Shown piece by piece: positions 31,331-44,610 of a DNA stretch of 64,000 nt (position 1 is its first letter; each line of letters begins with the position of its first letter). The DNA is from Malachius bipustulatus (Eukaryota; Arthropoda; Insecta; Coleoptera; Melyridae): assembly GCA_910589415.1 (NCBI GenBank), contig OU342636.1, forward strand, positions 37,711,735 to 37,775,734, read 5' to 3'. Below the pieces are notes generated by a model. It was given only the letters and a program-made list of their open reading frames with translations, did no database searches and was not told the origin of the DNA. The position numbers and the translations under genes are program-made.

Positions 31331-33425
31331 AACCTGATGATGTCATTTTTGTAACCAAAACTTAATAGAGTCACGGTGCAGACAGCGTCCTCACCCAGTA
31401 CCCAGTACTTCGAGATAAGGTACATTGTGAGCGGACATTTTAATCAACGAAATTGTTTTCAAGTTTATATCGCCTCATTAAAAAAGATTTACTAATGTTA
31501 AAATTGGTTAACAGTAAAAAAATGAAGTGCCATATTTTAAAATTACTGCTTGATTAAATTGGCAAAAAAACTAAACAAATATTTTGTATTATTCGCGAAA
31601 TATAACTCACCTGAAGACTTAGGTAGACCAGCAGCGGGTATCTTAATGATTTAAGATCGTAGTTTCAGTTTCAGATAATAACACACTGTCTAGGCGTCTA
31701 GGCTTGAATGAATAAATCAACAAAAACATTTGCCTATTAACGTGCTTATTAGTTTCTTTAATCGATGCTGGACTTGAGGAATGAAGATGCCTATACGTAT
31801 AGTAATTTTCATATTTATACATACCTACACCAGTTAACAGTTCCAATTATGTTTTCATTAGAATTGGTAGAATTACCATAAATCAATAATATATCCTTTT
31901 TTTTTTAACGAACCTATATTTTACTTCTGTTTTTCTAACGAGAACGCCTCGAGGGGAAATATCTTTCATACGCGAAGACTGACGTAACTGTTGTTAGTTA
32001 TCATCGTGTATCTATCGTGTGAGCAAATTAAAACGTGACTTGGACAGGCTTTGGGCAACTTCAGGATGGCTTGAGGAGGATAGGAGCCAATGTTTTCCTT
32101 AGCACGATTAAAACTTTTGCAAAATGGGAGATATCTCCAACACTTTTGAATAGTTTCCAGTAGATATGCTTCAGTTTAATTTAATGTCATTGATGATCTG
32201 CTCTGTGAGCCAGGGCGCATATTTGCATGAGTTTTACGCTGTGGATGGATCTGGGGACAAACAGATTGTAACGACCTAACGGCGTTAAAGCAATTAGTGC
32301 AAGTAGGTTTATCTTTAATTATCTACAAGATTGAAGCAGCTAGCGACCTCTCTTTTCCAGCGACCGTACTTAGAATATCGAGTTCTGTTTTCGATTCCAT
32401 AATCAGCAGATCAGTAACAAGTGAACAGTGATCTAAAACGTGTGTAGATGTTTAAAGAAGGGTCATGCGCAAAGAGGAGATCTCATGATGAGAAAGAAAG
32501 CTAGAGAATGACGCGAATTTCTGATAGGTCAATTAAAATCACCTGAGGCGAAAGGGAATGGTTACAGTTTATTACCTTTATCTCTATTTAATTACCACTC
32601 TTCATGCAGGAGAGACTTTCACATTGGTGCAGGAATTTGGCGCCTAATTTGAACTCTCTACTTTGGTGTGTGTGAGAAAGAGAAGAATTGTATCTCTCTT
32701 ACCAAGATACCTTAACGATACCTTCTCTTTACTTTCTCCCTCTGGATTATCCTCGCTTAAACCACAGCTCTACGAAGTCTGGGAAAATGAAAAAAGTCAT
32801 TTTTAACGAATCAACGAATCTACTAAAGCCCTGTATAAGTATCCGATAGACAAACCTCATACCAATCAAGGCGTTCCTATTTCTGATAATGACCTGTTGT
32901 TTTTGTAATACTAATTTGGATGGGGATTAGACGAGATGAGAAGGTGTATAATAACAAATTAATTATGTATTCTTCAGATAAACTAGCAATTAAATTGGTC
33001 GGTTTTTTGTAATCTCATATAAAAGAGCAGAGTGACCCCATAAATAAAGTACCTAGCGCATCTAAGTCTCTAAAAATCAGCATATTTGGAGAGAAAACTA
33101 CCGAAAGACACGCGAATTCTTTATAGACTCGCAATAACTTGGAAAAAAAATTCATCAAGAAGATATTTTTGCATTAACTTTTGATGCAGCTGCTAATTAG
33201 GTATTGACGCGAAAAACGCCCGGATTAAAAGATTTATCAGTACGAAAATTTTAATTTTAAAAGCTTCTGAACTGTTAGATATAAATAAATTCCATGACAA
33301 AAAATTCAGGCGATAAATTAAATTATTGTAGACAGTGATTAGGAAATTTACTCGAGGACCTACGGAGTAATGAATATTCCGAAACTGGGAACAATTTTAC
33401 CGTGGGACTTTTCCAGATATGGCGG
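31331..33425. other. No gene recognised
   Basis: Only short unconserved ORFs occur. No repeat with a second copy in this window was noticed. Confidence 0.5.
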
Positions 33426-33429
33426 TTAA

Positions 33430-34790
33430 GAAAGTTGCACCTTTCTCGGTTAAAGTTACCGAGGAGCTCCTTGGATTGCCTCAAGCCTGCACTTCTCTCA
33501 GTTCCTTTTGGAGTTCTGCTTTGAAGAACGCCTTCAAGGCCACTGAATGGCTCTGGTCACCTATGAAGGCAGCTGCTGCTTCTTTTCTTGCCAATTAGTG
33601 GACACGTTTGTTTCCCCCAATCCCAGTGTTCTCTTTGCCTAGTTTGTTGAGTTTTTGTTGGCTCCATGCCATTTTAGAGCTGATGATAGGAGAGCTCAAC
33701 GTTTTTATGGCTGCTTGACTGTCTGTCAGTACTGCTATTTCCCTATTTTTATAGTTTCTGTCGAGGTTTATTTGGGCGCATACTTCTAGAAGTTCTAGAA
33801 GTATGCTTAGATGTTCCCATCGGCTCGGAGTAGTTGGTGCCTACCTAGTGGCCTTTGAGCAGTCTATGTACCATTTTATTGCACCTTCTTTGAGAGTGTG
33901 TATGGATGTGTTGCTCCATTCCTCTTTCGTAGACAGTTCCATGATGAAGTTTTTCTTGAAGCTGAATTTCTTGACAGTTTTGTCTTTTGACATTATCAGG
34001 AGGTTCTTACAGACGTTCAGGGGTTGATTTCCATCGGATTCTGAGTTGAGCCTCTGTTTCACTGGCACTTCTCTTTATCACCAAATGTAGTGGTGTCAGA
34101 TCCAGGATTACTTCCAACGCTGCTGTTGGGCATGTTTTCATTGCTCCTGTGATGCAGATGCATCCGAGTCTCTGGATCTTCTCGAGTTTTTACCCCGCTG
34201 TTATTAGCCTGGTCTCTGTATGTGATGATAGGTCTCACTAGCATGGTGTACATCCAGTCTACAATCGTTGCACATTCTCCGCCATTCTTCTGCACACCAT
34301 TTTGGCTTTACTCACTGTTGCGCTCAAGTGCTTGTTACACAGTAGCTTCTTATCCAGTGTTATTCCAAGATATTTAACTTCTTCCTTCCATTCCAACTAG
34401 ACTTCATTTACGTTGATTGTTTTGAGGGTTGGAAGCTCGTTTATTCTTGTCAAGGGTATCAGCGTTGTTTTTGTAGGGTTGATGTTTAGTCCTATTTCCT
34501 GGCACCATTTCAAGGTTATCTTTCCTTAACCCCCTCTGCACTATGTCGCAGAGTGTTTCTTCATATTTTCCTCTGGTCACTATCATGATGGGCGTTGAAC
34601 TGGGCCTTCCTAGTGACATTTATTGTTCCAATACTGGTCATTGGTCTTCTTTGTTGGAGTGCTTGCCCCAAGAAATAGTCCAGATTGCCGACTGTCGGTG
34701 GCAAACAGCGCTCGGTCAGAAGTCTGTTTTGCGGTGATGTCCCGTGATTTCTTATCTTTTTGTTTCTTATCATCGTTGATCCCACGAGCA
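33430..34790 (-). mobile_element. LOA/R1-like LINE fragment: RT thumb and RNase H remnants
   Basis: Minus-strand translation, broken by shifts and stops, gives GLNINPTKT then YLGITLDKKLL (near 34350-34480), followed by LEKIQRLGCICITGAMKT and an LDLTPLHL-like piece near 34110-34190, typical of the RT C-terminus in LOA/R1-type LINEs. Further down, at about 33640-33760, REIAVLTDSQAAIKTLSSP is an RNase H core. The 5' part of the RT and the endonuclease are missing. It is a dead, internally deleted copy of the same broad clade as 59850-63550. Confidence 0.8.
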
Positions 34791-35244
34791 GCTAGGGAAG
34801 GGTGTTACACCCATGCAGAGCCCTGCATGCAAAGGTGAAGGGATTAATACAATGGGGTGCCCCCTGATGCCCCAGGGTAACTGCCGAGCTCCCCTTCGAC
34901 CATGCATCCCTCGGCGCGCACAATACCTTGGAGTTGGGGAGGATTTCATATGGTCCTCATCCACGCGGACAGGTGGTTAAGCCAAGCCCCCGTGCTCCTA
35001 GCGTCACTATCTTGAGGCAAGTCACGATAGTGATGTACCTCAGGGGTCGTTGTGCGGCTTAGCGGTTTATGGTTTGTACCATGTTTTCCCAGAGCCTTGT
35101 TAGCCTTGTTAGTGGTATTCACAAGTAGTACCACGTTGCCCGGTCACCATGATCTTGGACGTAACGTTGACCTATTCATCACACGACTGTAATCGCCTTG
35201 GCTTTGACAGTTGTTAGCGGATTGTTTGAGGACCGAACAATCAG
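34791..35244 (-). mobile_element. GC-rich leader of the LINE fragment
   Basis: This is clearly richer in G+C than its surroundings and lies at the 5' side of the minus-strand LINE, next to a short ORF starting Met-Ile-Arg-Asn-Lys-Lys. It is probably the 5' UTR and start of ORF1, joined to the RT by an internal deletion. Confidence 0.5.
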
Positions 35245-36350
35245 TTGCGATCACACAAAATTACGTCCCATTCTGAAGACATCGATTTTTTCATGAAATT
35301 TTTTCTCAAAAAGGACCCCTCAGTTATGGAAATCAGTCTTAAGATCAAAGTCTTAAGAAACCCTGATCATCCTATCTATCCATTAATACTCTATCAAAGA
35401 AAACCACATCTTTCTCCTCCCATATCCGAAAGAACCAGACCACTTCTAAACATCACCTCACTCAACATCTTATCACAGAACTCCACCGATCTGAGAAACA
35501 ATCCACGATGGACAATCCTCACACCCGCAATAAACACACAACTACCACTACTTCCCAAAGCAGACACTCCCCCTTCCTTAATAGCACAAACTCTCAAAAG
35601 CATCGCAGCTAACTACCCAGCTTCCATATTTATCTACACTGATGCTTCAAAAATAAGTCAGAATTCAATATTCAGCGTGGAACTCTTCACCATTCACAAG
35701 GCTCTACTCCATGTCACCAACCAGCCGGAAAGAAGCTTTGTTATTATATGCTCTGACTCCCTCAGCGCTCTCCAGTTAATCCAGCCCATGTACCCAAAAG
35801 AGCCCCAAGTGATAGAGATCAAGGACATCCTGTTCCAATTATGTCCCTTCTCACATCAACATCAAAGGAAATGAAGTTGCCGATAAGCTGGCCAAAAAAG
35901 CAGTTCGGTCACCGACCATACAGACACACGACCTCAGAATTGCGGAAGATATCATATCAGAAATAAAGAAATCCGCAAAATGCATCTGGCAACGTTCATG
36001 GGAAGAAGGACGTCATAATCTTAAACAGATCAAACAAAAGGTTGATGAAACTCTCCCCCTTCCAAAACAAAGAAGTCAACAGGTCATTATATCCAGACTG
36101 AGGCTCGAGCACACCAAACTTCCCCACTCTTATCTCCTAAAGCGAGAACCTCCTCCAATCTGCAACCTCTGTAACATCCAAATTGACGTCCAGCATATTC
36201 TCATTGACTGCCCATTGGACGAACTCCAGACGACCTAAGGCAAGCAATTGGTTCTAATATCAACAGCATCGAGAACACCATAAATTTCCTACAGGACAGT
36301 AACCTGCTAAATAATCTTCCTTCGTCCTACATTTTCGGCCCTTCCTTCCA
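35245..36350 (+). mobile_element. I-like LINE 3' fragment with RNase H
   Basis: An open stretch of 209 codons (35245-35874) contains SIFIYTDASK and VIICSDSLSALQLI, the RNase H core. After a frameshift it continues GNEVADKLAKKAV (near 35870), then SRLRLEHTKLPHSYLLKREP and a CNLCN...HILIDCP zinc-knuckle-like end, typical of I-type LINE C-termini. Upstream RT is missing. It lies head to head with the LOA/R1-like fragment, so the two insertions are nested or adjacent. Confidence 0.82.
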
Positions 36351-36384
36351 ATGAGGGAGCCATTTGTCATCCTCGACCTATCAT

Positions 36385-36545
36385 ATCGAATTTTTACCGC
36401 GTCTTCTCACCAAGTCGAAACTTTTCGTGCGCGCGACGCATCTTTTACGTGACGCTTTCTGGCACGGTCAAAGGTCTGTGAATTTACACCTGATACTTTT
36501 AAGAAAAAGGTCGCTTATAATTTTAGCTAGAGAGGACAATTTTTA
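36385..36545 (+). repeat. Dispersed repeat shared with 28790-28970
   Basis: It aligns with 28790-28970 over GTGCGCGCGA and AAGAAAAAGGTCGCT. It is non-coding. Confidence 0.55.
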
Positions 36546-36549
36546 ATTG

Positions 36550-37500
36550 ATATCATTTTTCTTACGCTGTCAACAATAAGATGTATCAACAACAATAATA
36601 AGTTTTAAAAATCTATTAAGATTATTGATAGCTGGTAGACTGGCCGAAAAACGATTATGAGAATTATGAAGAAGAAAGCAATTCTGAATAATTGAAAGTG
36701 AAGAAGAATGAACAATAAATAATAGTATCTAGTGTATCTTCAAACCAAAGTGAAACAGGTGTGCTAAGTCGATTCGCAGGATTATTATAAAAAAAAAGAG
36801 GAAGCCAAATCTAGTCTGCAGCCAGTAAGTAGGTATAATAATTAAGACTAAGCCTATACGTTACGTCTAAGTATAACTGATTACAAATCCGTGGAAATAT
36901 AGTAGTTTTTAAAGACGACTTAAGAATAAGAAGATTACAGGTATAAATACCGTCTGCAAGGTCTTGAACACATTTTTAATTATTGCAATAAACCCATCTT
37001 ATAATAATTATAATAATAAGAATAATACAAGGGTACCACATAAATAGGTACTATAACGCATCATTTCAACTTTGAATAATTTTTTTTCTTTTGCTAAAAA
37101 AAATCTAAGAGCATGTTTTTATGAGAAATCTCGTACGTCAAGATAAAGGATCGTATGATGCTGTGTATAGCTGCAAAAAGAAGAAATTTTGATGTATGTT
37201 GATCTTGACAAGCCGCAAGTTTACCCGTTCTTAGAAGAATGTCCTTTGACTGAATGATGAAGAAAAGAAATCTTTGAAAGATACCTGCGGTTTACTTGGG
37301 CTCAAAAAATAATTTCTCTGGATCACGTGATCACGGGGTTGCATTTTTTTATTAATATTATTATTTAAGGTATCCTCATTATTTTAAATGTACAAACACC
37401 TAACTGTACAGGGTGGTCCGTCACTTCGCTTGTAATTAATAAAAGACCATAGAAAGGCGTAATCAGATTAATAATTTTATTTTCGTTCAGGCAGTAGGTG
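36550..37500. other. No gene recognised
   Basis: AT-rich sequence with a TACAGGGTGGTCCG piece at about 37408 that resembles the ends of the foldback elements in this window. Nothing else was seen. Confidence 0.45.
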
Positions 37501-37599
37501 TGTGGATTTAAAAATTGCTGACTATGCGGAAAAAACACCATTTTTTATATAATAAAAATGCAAATCGAAAATAAAAAGAAAAAGAAAAAAAAAGAAATG

Positions 37600-37668
37600 A
37601 TCCTATCGCGGATTTGAACTCCGTACTCTCGAACTGCGAGGCAGTGGCTTTACCAACTTCTCCCAAAG
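37600..37668 (-). repeat. tRNA-derived sequence (SINE head)
   Basis: The minus strand has a B-box-like GAGTTCAAATCC (near 37610-37621), an A-box-like GAAGTTGGTAAAG and an anticodon-arm-like CTGCCTCGCAG. The acceptor arms do not pair well, so this is a tRNA-derived SINE or tRNA relic rather than a working tRNA. Confidence 0.5.
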
Positions 37669-37689
37669 CTCTTATCTGGACTTCATAGC

Positions 37690-37965
37690 GCTCAGCGGAG
37701 GTCAGAGAAGTTGGCACCTCTAACTGCGAATTAAAAAAAATTCAAACGGCATTCGCTTGCCCACTTTTGTCCAACAAAAATTTTCCACCCTTCAAAAAAG
37801 AACGGTTACGATAAAATTAAAAAAAAAAACGGTTTTTTTGAGGGTGGACAAAGGAAAATTTTGGTTGGACAAACGGTGGACAAACAAATGCCGTTTGAGT
37901 TTTATAAAAGTTTTCACTTAGGGGTGCCAACTTCACTGATCTACTCTTAGCGGCTGATCAGCGGC
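37690..37965. mobile_element. Nested palindromic element
   Basis: TCAAACGGCATT at 37741 is mirrored by AATGCCGTTTGA at about 37889-37900, with GTCCAAC/GTTGGAC and CCACCCT/AGGGTGG inside. An outer pair, GAAGTTGGCACC and GGGTGCCAACTTC, encloses it. It is a foldback or MITE element with no coding capacity. Confidence 0.65.
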
Positions 37966-38199
37966 TACACCTGTAGTTTCATGTGATTGCTTGGTAGATA
38001 CCACCTCAACCACATTTTCAATAAAAATTATTTTTGTAAATTGTCATATCTTCGTTATTAAAAGACCAATGTGGATAATTTTTTTACACGCATTTAGGTG
38101 AATTAATTCTCATTGCGATTGTTCTTCTAATATTTTCAAACATAAATGAGTGTGAAAATAAATGAAAAAGAAGAAATTACGAACTTTCACAATTCAATA

Positions 38200-38800
38200 A
38201 TTTTTAAATAAGTGTAAGCTAATTTTCGACCAGCGGGGAAATTTTTATTTTTCTAAAAAGTGCCAACATATGCGAGACGAATTGTAGCCCACACTTCAAA
38301 TTATGTATATGTGTAAGAAAAAAAATTTTTTTTTTAATTTCACGATGTAGAAAATACAGGAAGATACAAATAGGGGAGGGGAAAATAACCGCAATTACCT
38401 GCCGAAGATTTTTTCGATTCAGTCACTTTTGCCAGCTTTGTAGAAAAGTATACCTACCATTTTTTTAGAGAATAAACGTCTCTATTAGACCGTTTTGTTA
38501 TTTATTCAATAGGTAAAAAAAAATTATTCGTAATTATGCGAAAAATGGTAGTTTTTGCCGCCCACTCCGAGAAAAAAATCCTATACAATTTTGGACATTG
38601 CAAAAAAAAAATACGGCTCTGAACGGGGGCTTTAAAATTCTCGAATCCGGTCCATTTTTAATACGTAGTATTTGGGGATGTCGAGCTACGTCCCTGCCAA
38701 TTTTCAACTCGTTCGATGCAACTTTCAGACACTTATAGGGTTTTCTAGGTTGTTCCAGAAAAAGCCAGAAATTCACGAAAAAAATACACTTCCTGGTAAC
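38200..38800 (-). repeat. Stand-alone copy of the type-1 intron repeat
   Basis: Minus-strand sequence aligns with about 100-720 of the gene A intron, including AAGTGTCTGAAAGTT, TTGGCAGGGACG and CCCCCGTTCAG. Roughly a quarter of positions differ. It shows that the intron of genes A, B, D and E contains a mobile or dispersed sequence. Confidence 0.7.
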
Positions 38801-38819
38801 GCATCCACTCCTTTTCAAT

Positions 38820-40004
38820 AAGCGTCGTGAGAGGTCGTAATATTTTCAATGGAGTCAAATTTCAATTTTCTACAACAAAAATGGCGCCTCTAGAGTATTT
38901 TCCATCAAACGCAGAGCGTGACAGACCTACTGACGGACAAAATTGGGGTGGTAGTTTCTCAGAAGTTAATAAAGTGATCAATTTAATCTGAAAAGGGTAG
39001 GTATCATAAATTCTTGAGTAAACTGAGTAAATAGTAGTGTAGTGCAAATTCATAGAAAGTATACTATAGAACGCTAGGATACAATGGAGATTTTACCTAT
39101 TAAATTTACTCAAGAATTTATTATACCTACCCTCTTTAGATTATTGGTCATTTTTATTACTACCACATATCAATAATTCTACCTGTCAATTCTATATTTT
39201 ATGTATTTTATTTAATTACAGACTTGTAATTAGATTTTTGATATTTCTTTTCAGTGATTTTGATTTTATTAATCGATTTATACTGATGTATGGGAGAAAA
39301 TTTAAATTTTTTAGCCACTTTATCACTAAATTAGTTTTTTATCGCTAGTACCCGAACAAAAAATACTCAAAGATTCAATTTTTTATCTTTAAAATTAACC
39401 TCTACTTCGAGGGTGGATATGAGTGATAGACCACCCTGCACCAGCAGATAGTATTATCAAAATTGTCCTAAGTAGGTACTAAAAATACTTTTTTATTCAC
39501 TATCCGTTACTCTTGTTGCTTTTAAAATTTATTATTTTGCTTGAAGATAGAGATGCAGGCAGAATCAATGACCTTTTAAATATTATGTAGGTATGTCAAC
39601 ATTAAAAAATTACAAAGAGGAAAATAAAAGTAACCAAGGCCGGTGGTGAATAAACGATAAACCCTGAGAAGAAAAATTCCTCTTATTGTCTTAATGTATT
39701 TTTCCTGTCGGTTATTTCGTCTTAATTTATTCAAATTAGCCTTATCTAATGCAAACAAGTCCTGTTGAAAGCTTTTCATTAACTGTATCTACTGTAATGT
39801 TATGATTAATTGGTTTTATGAATATGGATGCGCCAACGAGCGATTAGTTAACACGCAAAGCCGCAAATCCAAAATTAATAATTTATTAACTTGTTACCTG
39901 TTAAATGTTAAATGCCCAACTTGGAGATAAACACTGAAGAGTAGCTATTTGTAATCCATAAAGCATGAAAAGAGTTAATAATTTAGCTTTATCTGATCGT
40001 GGAT
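38820..40004. other. No gene recognised
   Basis: A local inverted match links 38990-39080 and 39095-39135 (TACTCAAGAATTTAT type). No ORF beyond chance length was found. Confidence 0.45.
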
Positions 40005-40008
40005 CGTT

Positions 40009-40645
40009 TAAAGGCCCAGTTACACGGTGCGTGGTTCGGCGAACCACAGAACTGGTGCGTGGTTCGCAGAGACTCGCACTTTAGCGAACCAGGGATGGTC
40101 ACACAGTTCGTGGCTCGTTTAGTATTTTTTCGCAATCGGTTCGCCGAGACAATATGGAACCCAGTTTGTTTTATTGAAAGCAATAGGAGCGCTCTCCCAA
40201 CTGTCAAGTCAATTATCAATGTACACGTAACCACCGATCATGTCTGTTCGGAGAAAATTTCCAGGGACCACGGCGAAAGTGCCCGGAATCAATTACGATT
40301 ATACCATTAAAAAGCAGTATACGAAGACTTGCTATCAATTTCCTAACTAAGATCACTTTTAATTTCAGCCTGTATGCAATAAAAGACACAAATTGTCATA
40401 AAATAAATTGCAAAACTGATCATTGGTTCGGGATATGGCGAACCAGCACGAACCGACGACAAACCTACACGAACCTATCGGTTCGCCCGCTTTGTTCTGT
40501 GCAAATTTACCGACTCCCGATGGATACGGCGAACCATACACCACGAACCGCGAGCCCATAGCGAGCCACCTATGTCACACGGTGCGTGGTTCGCGGCTCT
40601 TCGAGACAGGTTCGCCGAACCACGGACCGTGTAACCGGGCCTTTA
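40009..40645. mobile_element. MITE with TAAAGGCCC-type termini
   Basis: The ends TAAAGGCCCAGTTACACGGT and ACCGTGTAACCGGGCCTTTA (with CGG before it) are inverted repeats that extend inward through GCGTGGTTCG. CGTT flanks both sides (40005-40008 and 40646-40649), a possible target duplication, though TA is an alternative reading. Many GGTTCG/CGAACC subrepeats lie inside. No transposase is present. Confidence 0.8.
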
Positions 40646-40649
40646 CGTT

Positions 40650-41068
40650 TCACGTAATAATTTACCAGAAAGCTCGTGTTTTCTGATAAAATAACTTAAG
40701 TTTTACATAAAAAATGAAAAACAGAGAAAAATATAAATAAATAACTTGATATAATTAAAAACAATTATTCTCCTGTGTTTGATAATGATAAAAGAGCCCA
40801 TGCATATGTGCTTCGGAGCTTTGGCTGCCTGAGGTGTATCTTTTGGCGCAAGCCTGACCCACCGTGCATTTTTAATCAATTTCATTTAATCAAATTAATC
40901 CTCGCACTATGGTTAAATAATCAAATTATGCCGTATGTCAGTAAGAAACATTATTTATTACTGTGTATTTATGCAACCATGCGATTCGCAGGCAGCTCAC
41001 TTTGACAATAAAGTTTACTTACTTACTAAATTGACACGTCAATTTGTTTTATAATTACCTTTGTCAGG
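40650..41068. other. No gene recognised; possible LINE 3' end
   Basis: The piece at about 40760-41030 ends AATAAAG followed by TTACTTACTTACT, a simple-repeat tail like a LINE 3' end. There is no coding evidence. Confidence 0.35.
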
Positions 41069-41730
41069 GCTTTTTTACGCTCTAACCTAGGGCTTCCTGA
41101 GACAGACCAAACACACAGGGCCATCTAGTCATCTCGAAGCTGCAGACAACACTGTTTCGGTCTCTTTATGACCTCATGAGTACAGCACATCGAGAAATAA
41201 CCAGAGGATGCATGCTAAGTCAGCCCAGGAAGCCAGCTCTTATATGGAAAATCGACACGGAAATCAGTGACTCCAAGAGCTGATTGCCATCTACCGATGG
41301 AGACAAGAACTAACGGCACCGCCACTGACTGCTTGTGTCCATCCATTATTTATAATAATCTCGGGCTTGATGAGAGACATCTATGGGTAGCTTGCCAGCA
41401 CCGCCCGACGGATGGTAATGCCCCAAAATGTGCAATCTACATGGGGCTTCTATTCCCGATGAACACAAGCAGGCAGTGGCGCTGCCGTTAGTTCTTGTCT
41501 CCATCGGTCGATAGCAATAAGCTCATGGAGTCACGGGTTTCCGTGTCGATTTTCCATATAAGAGCTGGCTTCCTGGGCTGACTTAGCATGCATCCTCTGG
41601 TTATTTCTCGATGTTCTGTACTGATGAGGTCATAAAGAGACCGAAACAGCGTTGTCTGCAGCTTCGAGATGACTAGATGGCTCTGTGTGATTGTTTGCCT
41701 CAAGAAGCCATAGGTTAGAGCGTAAAAAAA
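41069..41730. mobile_element. Long palindromic (foldback) element
   Basis: Arms of about 270 bp (41069-41345 and 41465-41730) are near-perfect inverted copies, starting TTTTTTACGCTCTAACCTA and sharing GCATGCTAAGTCAGCCCAGG. A spacer of about 120 bp separates them. A single arm occurs at 44741-44935. Confidence 0.8.
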
Positions 41731-41814
41731 AACCGGAAAAAGTTATTCATGAATTTATAAAATTCACCGCTCTATTAACATTATTATTATTTAAAATTAC
41801 CGTCACTTATACCC

Positions 41815-42823
41815 TATCATCTCCCAGTTCCGTCAATATTTTACTCGGACCTGCGCGAACACGTGTCTTTACATATTCATTTTAATTATTATGTCAAGTT
41901 TGATTTTTAAATACCCGTGCAGAAACCGATTCGCTGCTGTTGCTTTTACTTTGAACATTCAGTGATTGAGCCGTGATTTTATGGCCTCTCCCTGGGAGCT
42001 GATGGACTTTTTCTGGAAGCTGATTTTTTCTCCCGTCATTTTCGACGCTACTTTACTTATTAGAATCTGTTCCGGAGCTCAACTCGCCACCGTGTACTTG
42101 TTCTTATTTTTTTGATTCAGTGTTTTTTGAACGAAGTGATGGAAATTAATGAAATTTGGTGTGTATGCTCTATTGCTCTCCCAATATCGCTTAGTGGCTT
42201 AGTATCCTGTTATCTTCCGCCGAGTCATAAACTGCAGGGCCGTATTTAGTTTTTATGGTATTTTTCGGTTTTGTTAATAAACTCACCCTGTATGCATTTT
42301 CTTCAATGTTTAGTGCTATTTTCTAAAATTACTTACAAGAAAAATGGTACAATTATACCAAAAATTGCTTGGCACTACTTAAAAGAGAAGTTAAGACTTT
42401 TCGTGTTTTCAGGATTTCAATTCGTTCATTATTTTGAAAAAATCAATTGCTTGCGTCTTTAGTCGTTTTTTCAAATATATTAGCTTGATCTATAGATTTA
42501 GATAGGGTTAGGGAACGTACTAGTTTTTTTGCGACTAAACATCCGAGTGAGCAGGTTTTTAGGGCCAACGTAGGTAATTATCGTTATTTACACCTGCCTG
42601 CCGACTATCATCTCCCAGTTCCGTCAAAATTTTACTCATACCTGCACGAACGTGTCTTTACATATTTATTTTAATTATTACGTCAACTTGGCTTTTGAAA
42701 TACCCGTGCAGAAACCGATTCGCTGCTGTTGCTTTACTATGACATTCAGTGATTGAGCCGTGATTTTATGGCCACTCCCATACGTCATTTTCTACGCTAC
42801 TATACTTATTAGAATCTGTTCTA
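41815..42823 (+). repeat. Direct repeat pair of about 220-260 bp
   Basis: Bases 41815-42076 recur at 42606-42823 (both start TATCATCTCCCAGTTCCGTC); the second copy lacks about 35 bp. The unit includes GATTCGCTGCTGTTGCTTT. Confidence 0.75.
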
Positions 42824-43380
42824 GATTTGACCGTCCTCGTTTTTTTCGAGCTTAATATACGTTTTAACAAAAAACACCATTCAAAGAAGAGATGGTAATT
42901 TTCATGACAACCAAACACTACTGCAAACGAAATAGAAAGAAAACTATCATCACAAATTTTGGGAAAAAAACTACAATCTGCACCTCTTTTTCTGGGAAAT
43001 TACCGCAAATCCCCGGTCAGTCTTTCTACGAAAAAGTAAGAGCCAAAGATTTTGTGACCAATTACATTCACAGAAAATTTACTCTGCGAACTGGTCTTAG
43101 TTGCCTGGGGTTCTCTTCTGACCAAACATATGAATTTGGAGTATTGAACACCCCATCTCTGGTACAAAATTCCCGTCCAGCAACTTCGTCACCACTTCGG
43201 AACTTTCCGGACATGATAAGGATGTATTTGGTAGTAATTCACGGTGGCGAATTGGGCTTCGGAACAAATTCCACTGGTGACTCCAAAACAGCGAATCAGC
43301 TCCCAGAAAAAAGACCATAAAATCACGGCTCAATCACTGAATGTTCATAGTAAAAGCAACAGCAGCGAATCGGTTTCTGC
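42708..43380. mobile_element. Element with about 65-bp inverted ends and a 142-codon ORF
   Basis: GCAGAAACCGATTCGCTGCT at 42708 is mirrored at 43361-43380. Between the arms lies a plus-strand ORF (42892-43320) rich in Lys, Thr and Ser, with no domain I recognise; it ends inside the right arm. It could be a non-autonomous DNA element carrying captured sequence. The left arm is also part of the direct repeat at 41815. Confidence 0.55.
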
Positions 43381-43389
43381 TGCTTATTC

Positions 43390-44150
43390 ACCTCGTGCTT
43401 GCTTGGGGAATTTATTAAACCATATGAATGGTGTTTGCAACTTAAAAATTTAACTATTTTTATATTGACTCAACTGATGGTCAAGGACATCCAATGAGTT
43501 TGTTTCGTTTTAGGTAGGCCACTTCTGCTTGGGATGTAACTGCAATAATAATCATTTCTAGAAACGAAAAACTAAAGTATGTTGGTATCGGTATGTTTTC
43601 CCGGTGTAGAGGTAGGTAGGTACGAGTACACCACTTCCCACAGTCAAAATTTCAAATTACGCAATTGTTATTTCAAGAACAAGCCCACATCGAGAGAGAT
43701 ACTGTTACTCTGTGCCATACTCTAAATCGTATCGACACTCGTGTCCGAAACGGTCCGGTTATATCATTCGATGTGATTAACCTCTGCACTCTGGGATGCA
43801 AATTAGTCGCTAGGAATCGTTTTGCGTGCATGTAAAAATGCAATTGGAAAGTACGCAAGAGCGGCCGATTAAATGGAGTAAACATGTAATAAGACGGGTA
43901 CGAGATTTGGCCCACTCGTGTGTCGTGTGTAGGTATCTCGCCTATTTTATCTGCTATGTTTTGGGTTTTCGGTAATAAATCAGTTCTTTGAGTCGGGGTT
44001 GAATCCCGCTGAGTGCAGAAGACGCGGATCTTGTCGCAGAAACGACCTGAAGATCATGCAGGTTCAAGAATTGTGGAGCGATCGGTCATTATGAAGATGG
44101 CACTGATCAAAATATTTATTTTTATTTTTGCTAACAGAGGTTTTCTATGA
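43390..44150. other. No gene recognised
   Basis: No convincing ORF; short ORFs at 43673-43915 have no family resemblance. Confidence 0.45.
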
Positions 44151-44159
44151 TTGGGCCTA

Positions 44160-44610
44160 AATTTTAAACGGCCACGATATCTTTTCCCGCCGAGGGGCTT
44201 CAAGATGTTCGGAAAATTTTAAATCCAGGACCGTACTTGAAAAAAAATGGTTTGCACTTTTTTGAAAGAAAATCACATTTTTTCATCGATTTTCGGAAAA
44301 AGTACCAGATTCGGGAAGTACAGGAAAATTCTATCAAAAGAGCTTCTTAAATCGAGGAGCACACTTCGAACAACTCACACAAAAAAAGATCAAAGTAAAA
44401 ACTTGTAGCACCTACCTAAACTTCAATTTTCAATTTTGCCTTACATGTTCCCAAAAATTTCCCAATCCGATGCCGTTTTTCTTTAAAAAAAAATGAAAAG
44501 CATTTTTTTTTCAAGTACAGTCCTGGATCTTCAATTTGCCGATAGGTCGTCGTCTTAAAGTGCCTTGGTAGAAAAGTGTTCCTGCTGAATTTCATCAAAA
44601 AAAAACGAAA
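44160..44610. repeat. Imperfect inverted repeat
   Basis: AATCCAGGACCGTACTTGAA near 44222 is mirrored by TTCAAGTACAGTCCTGGAT near 44509, enclosing about 270 bp. It may be related to the type-1 intron repeat, which also carries CAGGACCGTACTTTTT. Confidence 0.5.

Noticed and set aside
37600..37668. A tRNA gene on the minus strand
   Set aside because: The B box is imperfect and the acceptor stem does not pair; it is better called a tRNA-derived repeat.
42892..43320. 142-codon ORF as a host gene
   Set aside because: It lies between the arms of an inverted-repeat element and ends in one arm; no family resemblance or promoter.
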